From JAAYCI01 sp031551695 (GTDB taxonomy: Bacteria > Bacillota > Clostridia > Oscillospirales > Ruminococcaceae): DNA of 26,976 nucleotides. The stretch spans positions 1 to 26,976 of the forward strand of contig JAVBNG010000029.1 in the NCBI GenBank assembly GCA_031551695.1, given 5' to 3'. Position numbers and translations under genes: made by a program. Positions 7,314 through 15,300 of this stretch are shown here, in pieces (position 1 is the stretch's first letter; every line of letters begins with the position of its first letter). Under the pieces are notes generated by a model. That model made no database searches and was not told where the DNA came from. It saw only the letters and a program-made list of their open reading frames with translations.

Positions 7314-7643
7314 CAACTTGGGCATCCTTTTGTCAATGAAGGACACCCCGGCATCGTCTAGCACAGCACCCGGCACAATGCGCAGGCCGAGATGGCCAAG
7401 CGCATCGACCGTTTGAAGCCACTGCCCAACCGGACACTATACTGCCGGACGGCAAAAGTATTCCGGCAAATTGCATTGACGGAACCGCTGTTAAGAAGCA
7501 TTGGTTTTGAATTTCGGTTATCGGGTAATCGCTGGCTGTCAGCCGGAAGGCTTCCACCGCATACCGGGCATGCCCGGTTGACAAAACGGGCAATACACAC
7601 AAACTATCGCGTGATGGTGACCGCCCGCCGGGCAATGCGGCGG
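7314..7643. other. Intergenic region between copB and the histidine kinase (convergent)
   Basis: This 330-base stretch carries the right copy of the short repeat (7326-7345), a perfect 16-bp palindrome ACCGGGCATGCCCGGT (7563-7578) and part of a hairpin at the kinase stop codon. No classic terminator with a T-run is visible for either convergent gene. A plus-strand frame from 7392 has no recognisable content. Confidence 0.5.
7326..7345 (+). repeat. Short repeat, right copy
   Basis: CCTTTTGTCAATGAAGGACA matches the left copy at 4888-4908 apart from one missing T and one A-to-G change. The two copies bracket the copper ATPase region in the same orientation, about 2.4 kb apart. Confidence 0.6.
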
Positions 7644-7666
7644 CTATCTTGTAAAGCCCGCCGCAT
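7635..7666 (-). other. Hairpin across the histidine kinase stop codon
   Basis: Perfect 9-bp arms ATGCGGCGG (7635-7643) and CCGCCGCAT (7658-7666) enclose a 14-base loop that includes the kinase TAG. It may stabilise the 3' end of the operon mRNA. No T-run follows in either direction. Confidence 0.45.
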
Positions 7667-9548
7667 GCAGCAAAATCGAAACTTGAAACTGTGAATTAGT
7701 ATGCTTGCACGTGGCGGAACCGCCATACTTTTTTGCCGTTTCCATCACAGAAGCAAGGCCCAGCCCCGTGCCCCCGGGCTTGGTGGATTTGCCCGGCGTA
7801 TAGGCGAAGCCTGCGCTGATGCTGTTGTCTATTGTAATGGCAACCATGCCGCCTTTGGCGATGGCTTCCACCCGGATGAAACGTTCCTCTGGCGGTGCAT
7901 CGATGCACGCATCCACCGCATTTTCCAGGCAATTCCCAAATAAAATGCACAGGTCCACATCTGAAATATCGCATTGTGCAGGCAGGTGCAGGGCACAGTT
8001 GAAGCGGACACCGCTTGTTGCCGCCCGCACTGCATAGTGGGATACCACCGCATTTACGGCGGGGTTGGGGCAATACTGTAAACCGTCTGCTGCCGGAAGT
8101 TCACCGCGCAGCTGCAACAGGTATTCCTGCATGCCGGCCAAATCCCCTTCCTGCGCGTACCGGCTGAATACCGCCATATGGTGCCGCAGGTCGTGCCGCA
8201 GGGCGCGCTCTTTGGCAACGCCGTTTGCCAGCATGCGGTACTGTTCAGTTTGCAGGCCCAGCTGCTGCTCCACACTGCGTATCTGTTCCTTCAGAACCAG
8301 GTTTTCCGCATATTTGGTAAAAACAGCCCGGGCCACTTCGGCCCCCGCCGCCAGCACCAGGACAAAGCTCGCCAGTTCAATAAACCACCCGAAAAAAATA
8401 GGCTCATACATGGGCAACAGCCGGTCCATCACCAGCGCGCAGTCGAATACCAGCACGCCGCAAAGCAGGGCAAGCACCGCCCCGTTCCATGCCGCTTTTA
8501 CCGCGGTAGCCGTAAGAAAGGCCGCCGTCATCCATTTATAAAGCCCAATCAAATGGGAGTAAGAAACCAGCAGGCCAAGCCCCGCTGTGGGAAGAAAGAA
8601 CTGTATAGCCACGGAAATGCCCACAGCAGCGGCACCGAAGGCCACAAAGAAGGTAGACGCAAGGCCTGTGTCGCCGCACAATTTCCGTTGCAGCAAAACC
8701 ACCAGCAAAAGCATACCGCAAAAACATGCCTGCTCCAGCGCCTGGGTTTGGCCTGCACCGATGACCGCCTGCAGCGCAGGGTACCCCGCATAACCGGTAA
8801 AGCACACGCAAACGGCGGCATACAGCAGGAACAAGCGGTTTTTACGCCCGAAAAGCCACACCAGCAAAGCCAACGCGCCAATGGTGAAGGCGGCCACAAT
8901 GGGAACACTACGCAAAACCGTGCGTTTCGCCGCCATGGCCAGAATGTTTTGCTGCGCGCCAAAAGCCGGGGGATATACCATGCCGCTGTAAAAAGCGGAG
9001 TAGTCGGAAACCGCAAGCAAAATATCCGCTTGCCCCGCAGCTTCAAAAGAAAGGATCCGTTCCCCGATGCGGGGCAGGTAAGCGTCCGCGGACGGGTCGC
9101 CCATGGAGGCCAGTTCCCGCCCGTTTACGTACAGACGATATGCAGAATAGATTTCCGGCAAATACAAGGCGTAGGTGTTTTGGGCTTGTGGCAATTCGAT
9201 CAAAAGCCGGTAGCTGCCGCTGCCGTGGGGATTGCCGGCAGGGTCGCCCATGTCAAAGCCGCCGTACTGCCCGATATAGAGAGTGCCGTCCGGCGCGGGC
9301 GTGCCCAAGCGGAAATCCTCCGGCGTCAGCAGTACGCCGCCATAGTATTCCCAGCCATGCACCAGCCAGTTGACAGCCGTCTCGGCCATCGCGCCTTCGT
9401 CCAGCACCAATACACCGCCGTTGCCTGTTGGGCCAGGGGCGGTGTATTTGTTGTCGTAGCGGTAAAGCGACAGGCAGCCAAGCACCGCTCCCGCGCAGAC
9501 CGCCGCAAAAAGAAAGGTCAAAACAAGCTGTCTGCGGCGGGTATTCAT
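7644..9548 (-). CDS. 7TMR-DISM-type sensor histidine kinase with GHKL catalytic domain (AgrC/LytS-like)
   Basis: This 634-residue membrane kinase has a signal-anchor helix (6-28), then an extracellular domain of about 180 residues. The ectodomain's YRLYVNG, PRIGERILSF and later NF/SDY-type segments resemble the 7TMR-DISMED2 jelly-roll, a probable carbohydrate-binding fold. Seven membrane helices follow at about 212-405. A coiled-coil linker (about 415-445) leads to the H-box with H452 in RHDLRHH, the N-box GNCLENAVDA (538-547), D574 and the G-box GTGLGL (593-598). It should autophosphorylate H452 and pass the phosphate to the LytTR regulator encoded two genes upstream. Its ATG overlaps the stop of the preceding gene by ATGA (9545-9548), implying translational coupling; no strong ribosome site of its own is seen. 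The kinase class is sure; the ligand is unknown. Confidence 0.9.
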   Translation of the reverse strand: MNTRRRQLVLTFLFAAVCAGAVLGCLSLYRYDNKYTAPGPTGNGGVLVLDEGAMAETAVNWLVHGWEYYGGVLLTPEDFRLGTPAPDGTLYIGQYGGFDMGDPAGNPHGSGSYRLLIELPQAQNTYALYLPEIYSAYRLYVNGRELASMGDPSADAYLPRIGERILSFEAAGQADILLAVSDYSAFYSGMVYPPAFGAQQNILAMAAKRTVLRSVPIVAAFTIGALALLVWLFGRKNRLFLLYAAVCVCFTGYAGYPALQAVIGAGQTQALEQACFCGMLLLVVLLQRKLCGDTGLASTFFVAFGAAAVGISVAIQFFLPTAGLGLLVSYSHLIGLYKWMTAAFLTATAVKAAWNGAVLALLCGVLVFDCALVMDRLLPMYEPIFFGWFIELASFVLVLAAGAEVARAVFTKYAENLVLKEQIRSVEQQLGLQTEQYRMLANGVAKERALRHDLRHHMAVFSRYAQEGDLAGMQEYLLQLRGELPAADGLQYCPNPAVNAVVSHYAVRAATSGVRFNCALHLPAQCDISDVDLCILFGNCLENAVDACIDAPPEERFIRVEAIAKGGMVAITIDNSISAGFAYTPGKSTKPGGTGLGLASVMETAKKYGGSATCKHTNSQFQVSILLHAAGFTR

Positions 9549-11362
9549 CGCTTCACCCGCCTTTTTCTCCACGCCGCCACCGCTGTTACCGCCGCCGCGA
9601 AAGCGGATGCAGCCGCAGGCAGCACCCATGTGGAAAGACGGGAGGGATTCTCCTGTGCCGGAACATCCGCTTGTAGCCCTATGGCCGAATCCGGGCCGCC
9701 GGGTGCCGTTTCTTTGCCTTCTGCCGGGCAGGGGGCGGTTGCTGTCATCTTTTGCGGCGAAGAAACGGCATTCTCCCCAGTCGCCGTGCTGTTTTCAGCC
9801 TCCGGCGCTTCCTGCGCGCCTGGCGGCGGGGCGGCAAGCCCGGCGGCGCCGGCTTCCGCGGGAACAGCATCTTCCCCTTTCCCTGTGCCGGAGGCGGCGG
9901 GCGCCGAAAAAGGTGGCCCCGTATGGTCTCCCGGTTCGTTTTCAAACGGCTTTTCAGAAGAACCGACGGGTGGCTGCCCGGAAATCACCCGGTCGCCGCC
10001 ATCCCGGTCGCCGCCCGGCCCGGCGAAAAAAAAACCGTCCGGGGAGGACAACAAAACCAGGTTGGATTCGCCCACACCCGGCAACTCCAACTGGAGAAGA
10101 ACATCTGCTTGCGTGTCATCCAAATAGAAGCGGAGAAGTTCAAAAATAACATTGTCCGGTTGATGAACATCCGCCCACCTCACCTCAGGGGCGCCGGTGT
10201 AGTCGCGCCAAGTGGCGCCGCCGTCGTCTGAGCGCCAAAGGATATAGCCGGGCACCAGGTCTTCGCGGTAAGCCGTGCGCACGACAATATATGGGCGGCC
10301 GGAATCGTCGTCTTCCATCCTGTTCGTGGTGGTGACACAGGGCAACGCCGCGTCACGCACATGAAGGGTGCGGGCAAGGGGAAAATCCTGTTCCAGGCCG
10401 AACTTCTGCAGTGCCGTGGGCAAGCTGCCGGGAACGGTGGTGGTGCCGACGCGGGTGGGGTCAAACCCTTCCATTGCGGACAGATCCCAATCAATGGCGG
10501 TGCCGCAAGTTGAAAAAATGCCCTGCCGGTCGCGCAGGAGCAAATCGACCCAGGATGTGCCATCCAGTGTGGGCGCTTCACTGCTTTGCTTCATGGGCAG
10601 GTACAGGGGTTCGCCCAAAACGCCGGCGATGCGGCGGGTGACGATGGCGCAGCCGGAAGCCGCAGGGCTGGAACTGCAGGTATCGAGTGTGATTTGCGGC
10701 CCGCCGGCCACCCTCGCGTTTACCCCTGTGGCGGACAGGCGGCAGAAGGTCAGTGTGTTCCCCTGCGTGGAAAAGGCGGCAATACTGTTTTCGCCTTCCA
10801 CCGCGATGGTCAGGCCGGAAGCTTCACCGGGTGCGTCCAGGCGCAGGCCCACCGCCCCGGTGCCATAGGACCGAATGAGCCCCCGGCCTCCGCCGAAAAA
10901 ACCGCCCGAACCACCGGAAATTTCCTGCGCCATCCGCACCGCTGTGCCGCCTGCGCCGCCGCGCCCGGTCGCGGTGACATCCAGGTTTTGCAGCGTGGTA
11001 TCCATACCCATAAATACGGGCGCACAGCGGATATCCACAACGGGCATGTCCACCCCTTCGCCCACCACCGCCACATTGGGCAGGTCGTTTAACGTACCAC
11101 CGTTATAAATAAGGCCGAAGGCCCCCGTGTCGACGGTAATGGGCGGCAAGCTGTTTGAATAGCTGGAAGGTGTCAGTGACACATCCAGTGTAACAGGGCA
11201 CAACAATTCCACCCGGCCGCCGGTTTCCACGTGCGCGTCCACCCAAGCCTGCAGTTCTTCACGGCTGGAAACGCCGTCCGCTGCTGCGGCACGGGTGGGA
11301 ACGCCACAAAGCAACAGGCTGAAAACCGAAAGCGAAATAATAAATACCGCAAATTTTCGCAT
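9545..11362 (-). CDS. Secreted, membrane-anchored beta-helix-like protein of unknown function
   Basis: This 605-residue protein starts with a clear signal peptide (about 1-27, ending RAAAA). Residues about 80-240 have repeated short hydrophobic-polar strands with asparagine and glycine turns and a GGSGGFFGGGRG patch. This suggests a right-handed beta-helix of the pectate-lyase-like or glycan-binding kind. A globular middle region (about 240-450) contains WRSDDGGATWRDYTG, an Asp-box/sialidase-like SxDGGxTW motif. Residues about 450-570 are a disordered linker rich in Pro, Ala, Glu and Gly, followed by one membrane helix and a WRKRRVKR tail. No LPXTG sequence is present, so the anchor is a membrane helix. 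It sits between the response regulator (23 bases after it) and the kinase (overlapping by 4 bases), which suggests a function as an accessory sensor or ligand-presenting partner. That role is inference. Confidence 0.7.
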   Translation of the reverse strand: MRKFAVFIISLSVFSLLLCGVPTRAAAADGVSSREELQAWVDAHVETGGRVELLCPVTLDVSLTPSSYSNSLPPITVDTGAFGLIYNGGTLNDLPNVAVVGEGVDMPVVDIRCAPVFMGMDTTLQNLDVTATGRGGAGGTAVRMAQEISGGSGGFFGGGRGLIRSYGTGAVGLRLDAPGEASGLTIAVEGENSIAAFSTQGNTLTFCRLSATGVNARVAGGPQITLDTCSSSPAASGCAIVTRRIAGVLGEPLYLPMKQSSEAPTLDGTSWVDLLLRDRQGIFSTCGTAIDWDLSAMEGFDPTRVGTTTVPGSLPTALQKFGLEQDFPLARTLHVRDAALPCVTTTNRMEDDDSGRPYIVVRTAYREDLVPGYILWRSDDGGATWRDYTGAPEVRWADVHQPDNVIFELLRFYLDDTQADVLLQLELPGVGESNLVLLSSPDGFFFAGPGGDRDGGDRVISGQPPVGSSEKPFENEPGDHTGPPFSAPAASGTGKGEDAVPAEAGAAGLAAPPPGAQEAPEAENSTATGENAVSSPQKMTATAPCPAEGKETAPGGPDSAIGLQADVPAQENPSRLSTWVLPAAASAFAAAVTAVAAWRKRRVKR

Positions 11363-11385
11363 ACATACCCCCCTGAAGTGCAGGC

Positions 11386-12120
11386 TTATTTCCGCAACTC
11401 GGACAGGACAAATTGCTCATACGCCTTCCGGATGGGCAGCTTGTTGTATTGGCGAATCTGCACACGCTCGCCGGTGTCCATTACAAAGCAATCGTCTTCA
11501 AAGCGCTCTACACGTGCCATATTGACAAGGTAGCTGCGGTGGCAGCGCAGGAAGCTGTGCGCCGCCGGCGTTTCGGCAATGCGTTCTTCCACCTCGGTCA
11601 TAGTCATGCGGGCGCCAAACGGCGCATGGTCGAGATGGAAGGTGCAAATATTATTGTAAACGTCTACATAGGCAAGGTTGTGCAGGTAAATCTTCTGCAC
11701 CAGCCGGCCGGTGCAGACGGGGATGAAACTGGACCGCTTTTGCATCATTTCACGGCAGCGGTCCATTGCAAAGGCGATTTTTTCAGCGGTGACGGGCTTT
11801 GTCAGGTAGTGCGCGGCGGCTACATGGAAGGCGTCAAGGGCGAAATCGGGAGAGATGGTGGTGAAAACAATTTGGCAGTTCCTGTCCTGTTCGCGCAGGC
11901 ATTTTGCCACTTCCACGCCGCTGGGGGCATTTTTGCGAAACAGGATGTCCAAAAAAACGATATCATAAATGCCCGCGCAAAAAGTATTTAAAAAAGCCGT
12001 GCCGTCGGGAAACAGACTGTAAGTGGCGGGGCCGGTGTTGTGCCCGGCGCAATAATCCTCCACCAGCTTGTACAGCAGGGCGGCATCGGCGCTGTGGTCT
12101 TCGCAGATAGCAATATTCAT
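11386..12120 (-). CDS. LytTR-family response regulator (AgrA-like)
   Basis: This 244-residue regulator has a receiver domain (1-120) with acidic pair E7-D8, phosphoacceptor D58 (IVFLDIL) and K108 in LTKP. A LytTR DNA-binding domain follows (about 135-240) with FLRCHRSYLVNM and a C-terminal strand-helix. LytTR proteins bind direct repeats spaced two helical turns apart and control virulence, bacteriocin or cell-surface genes. The start is ATG 12120, with GGGAGGG at 12133-12127; an upstream ATG at 12153 has no ribosome site. It is first in the operon with the secreted protein and the cognate kinase. A matching direct repeat lies just upstream between this gene and the giant surface protein, so it probably regulates both directions. 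Confidence 0.93.
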   Translation of the reverse strand: MNIAICEDHSADAALLYKLVEDYCAGHNTGPATYSLFPDGTAFLNTFCAGIYDIVFLDILFRKNAPSGVEVAKCLREQDRNCQIVFTTISPDFALDAFHVAAAHYLTKPVTAEKIAFAMDRCREMMQKRSSFIPVCTGRLVQKIYLHNLAYVDVYNNICTFHLDHAPFGARMTMTEVEERIAETPAAHSFLRCHRSYLVNMARVERFEDDCFVMDTGERVQIRQYNKLPIRKAYEQFVLSELRK

Positions 12121-12121
12121 A

Positions 12122-12134
12122 CGGGACCCTCCCG
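12122..12134 (-). promoter_or_regulatory. Small hairpin enclosing the response regulator ribosome binding site
   Basis: In the mRNA CGGGA, GGG, TCCCG form a 5-bp stem with a 3-base loop, and the Shine-Dalgarno GGGAGGG lies inside it, 6 bases before the ATG. This could lower translation of the regulator. On the opposite strand the same sequence is followed by six T. Confidence 0.4.
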
Positions 12135-12168
12135 GTTTTTTCTGACACGGCAAAAAAGCGTCTGTCTT

Positions 12169-12197
12169 ATTTTAGCACTTCATCAAAGCATAAAACA
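12169..12197 (-). promoter_or_regulatory. Promoter of the regulator-secreted protein-kinase operon
   Basis: On the minus strand TGTTTT (12197-12192) and TAAAAT (12174-12169) are 17 bases apart, with TGC before the -10 forming an extended -10. The weak -35 lies immediately beside the LytTR-like repeat at 12200-12210. Confidence 0.5.
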
Positions 12198-12198
12198 T

Positions 12199-12231
12199 AC
12201 AATTCGCCACAAAAAAACCGCAATTGGCCAC
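12199..12231. promoter_or_regulatory. Candidate LytTR operator: two direct repeats 21 bp apart
   Basis: CAATTCGCCAC (12200-12210) and CAATTGGCCAC (12221-12231) differ at one base and start 21 bp apart, two turns of the helix. Read as 9-mers from 12199 and 12220 they fit the AgrA/VirR consensus [TA][AC][CA]GTTN[AG][TG] at 7 and 6 positions, with the typical 12-bp spacer. The site lies between two divergent promoters, both with poor -35 elements, as for an activator. Confidence 0.65.
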
Positions 12232-12237
12232 GAGCGC

Positions 12238-12266
12238 AAAAAATTCCGGGTCGTTTCATGTAGAAT
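12238..12266 (+). promoter_or_regulatory. Activator-dependent promoter of the giant surface protein gene
   Basis: TAGAAT (12261-12266) is a fair -10, but the -35 position 17 bases upstream reads AAAAAA. The direct repeat at 12221-12231 ends 6 bases before it. This spacing suits class II activation by the LytTR regulator. Confidence 0.45.
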
Positions 12267-12316
12267 GATTCATTATTACATTTTGTGTGCAAAACCATTC
12301 CGACGGGAGCAATGTT

Positions 12317-15300
12317 ATGAAAAAACTGATCGCGGTCGTTCTAAGCATACTCATAGCATCGTCCATACTGCTGCTTGCGCCGATGACGGTGAGCGCCTAT
12401 GCCGAGGCCGATTTCAACGGATGGACTGAACTTGGCGGCGGCACCGCGGGCAAAGCATTGTCGGGCAATTATAAAGTCACCGCCAATACTACCATCACAA
12501 ACAGCACCGCCGGAGGAAACGGCATTACCATAAACGGAACCGTGCGGATTTACGTGGCCGGCGGCGCCACCCTTACCGTGGCCGGAGCGAACGGCAACGC
12601 CAACACCGGGGGCGGTGCGGGGATCTTCCTGCCAAGCGGGCAAACGCTTTACCTGTACGGCGCCGGAACAGTGAATGCAACCGGCGGCGCGGGTTACCAA
12701 GGCGGCGGCGGCAATGCGGGCGGCGCGTATGGGGAATCGGGTACCGAACCGGGGTGGTATTACGGCTTGACATTTACCACCGGCAGCGGCGGAGCGGGCG
12801 GCCGGGGCGGCTCATCGCCCGGTGCGGGGGTTGGCGCCGCCGGCGCTGCCGGGGGCGCCGGCGGCACGGGCGGCACAGGCAAACAGATGAAACAAGACGG
12901 AGGGGTGTCTTACGCGGCCTTCACAAAGCTCAACGGCAAAGGAGGCGGAGACGCCAGCGGCATCACCGCGGGTAACTCGGGTAACAATGGCTCCGGCGGC
13001 GCTGCAGGAACGGGAATGGGGACGCTGTATGTGTTGGACCGGATAACACTGTCTGCCGCCGCAGGCGCGCGAAGCGCGACGTCCGGCTCCGGCGGCTCCT
13101 CCGGTCGGTCAAAGGGATATGCGGGCTGGGATAGCGGCCTGAATAAAGGCGGTACGTTTACGGTTGCCTCGGGCGGCGGCGGCGGCGGTGGCGGATACGC
13201 GGGCACCTCCGCAAACATCGGCGGCTCCGGCGGTGGCGGCGGTGGCGGCGGCGGTGGCTCAAGCGGCTCTTTTTTCTTTGAGTATTTGTGGGGAGGCCGG
13301 GTATGGGACGCGTACTTTTTTACCGGCTACGGCGGCGGTGGCGGTGGCGGAAATGGGAGCTGCGGCGCCTACGGCACGGCGTATGACGCTGTGCTGCACA
13401 ACAACGAACCTTTGATCGTGACATACCGCAACGGCACTTCGGCCAACGGTGCGCCGGTCGGCGGGGGCGCCGGCGGCGTTTACAATGACTATTACGTCTC
13501 CGCAAAAGGGGGCAACGGCGGCGCGCGCGGCACAGGCGGCGCCGGAGGCACTGTGTACAAAGCTCCGTCCGCCACCGTGACTGCGCCCAGCGGCGGTTCC
13601 GCATCCGGCGGCGACGGCGCGGCGGCGGCAGTGACAGCCTATGCCCAAACTTACACAGTAACGCTGAACAATCAATCGGCCACAACAGCCGGCACACCGT
13701 CTGTCAGCGCCGGGTACGGCAGCGCAATGCCCACCATAACGCCTCCCACACGGACAGGCTATGCCTTCGGCGGGTATTATGCGGCGGTGAACGGCACCGG
13801 AGCACAGTACTATACACCTGCCGGAACCAGCGCGCAAAATTTTGACCAAATTGTTGATGATACGCTTTACGCGGCGTGGGCGGCAAACACCTATCTGGTT
13901 ACGTTGGATGATCAAGGCGCAACGGTGCCCGGAACATCGTCGGTCACTGCCACATACGGCGGCGCAATGCCTGGCATTGCCGCGCTTCCGGCTAAAACAG
14001 GCTATTCCTTCGGCGGGTATTTCACCGAGCCGGACGGCGGCGGAACACAATATTACACCGCAAACGGCGAAAGCGCGATTCCATACAGCCTCACTTCCAA
14101 CAGCGCCTTATACGCCAAATGGACGCCGAGCGCCTACTATACGGTCACATTGGACAACCAGTCCGCCACAACGTCCGGTACGGCGTCCGTCACCGCCGCT
14201 TATGGGGGTGCAATGCCGGACATCACCGCCCCGTCAAAAACAGGGCACGCATTTGGCGGGTATTTCACCGGGGTGGGCGGCGGCGGAACACAATACTACA
14301 CGGAGGCCGGCACGAGCGCAAATGTGTACAACCTTCAATCCGCCGCCACCCTGTATGCAAACTGGACGCCCCGCGCCTATACCATAACCTTGAACAGCCA
14401 GGGCGCAACGGCGGAGGGGGCTTTGTCCGCCATCGCCGCATACGGCTCGTCCCTCCCTTCCGTCGGCGTGCCCGCCAAAACGGGGTATGCTTTCAGCGGG
14501 TATTATACCGGGCCGAACGGCAGCGGCGCAAAATACTATGACGCCCAGGGTGTGGGGCTTGCCAATTGGGACATTGCGGACAATACAACCCTTTTCGCCT
14601 TCTGGACACGAACCACTTATACCGTGACACAGGTACTGGAAAACGTGACCGGTTCGGACGGCGCCGGCATTGCGGCTCCTGGCATTGATTATGCCGTCAC
14701 CCTTACGGCCGCGCCGGGCCACGAGTTTTCTGATGCAAAGCCTGTTTATGTCTATATCGCAGGCGCCCGCCAGGATGACCTGACCATCGCTTTTACAGAG
14801 CCGACCGATACTGCTTCACTCACCGTGCCGGGTGGCAGGATTACAGGAAATATCGTCATCAGCGCTGAGGCAAATCTCATTTTCCACACCATTACTTATG
14901 TGATGAACGGCGCTGTGATGGAGGATTTGAATGTGCCTGAAATATTTTCGGAGCTTTATGGAGAGCCAAATTTGCCAAGCGCCGTGTCAAAAACCGGATA
15001 TTTGTTTGAGGGATGGTACCTGACAGCGGACTTCCAAGGCGACGCCGTTTCCGGCATCCCGGCGGGCACGGCAACCGGCGTGACACTTTGTGCCAAACTG
15101 ACCCCTGTGTCCGCCACTGTCACTTTCGACCCACAGGGTGGCGAGGGCGGAACGGCGCAGACGACAGGGACCTTCGACGAGCCTCTTCCCGGCATTGCGT
15201 TTCCGGCAAAGCGGGGGTATGATTTCGCCGGGTATTTTAGTGCGGTGGGCGGCGGCGGAACACAGTATTACGCAGCGGATGGGACAAGCCTGGCAAACTG

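Noticed and set aside
7392..7694. Basic 100-residue plus-strand frame after copB, possible transposase remnant
   Set aside because: It has no recognisable motif and overlaps the end of the kinase gene; there is no terminal inverted repeat pair.
8178..10127. Plus-strand open frame of 649 codons
   Set aside because: It is antisense to the histidine kinase and secreted protein, whose motifs and ribosome sites are clear; the translation is Gln/Arg-rich with no domain.
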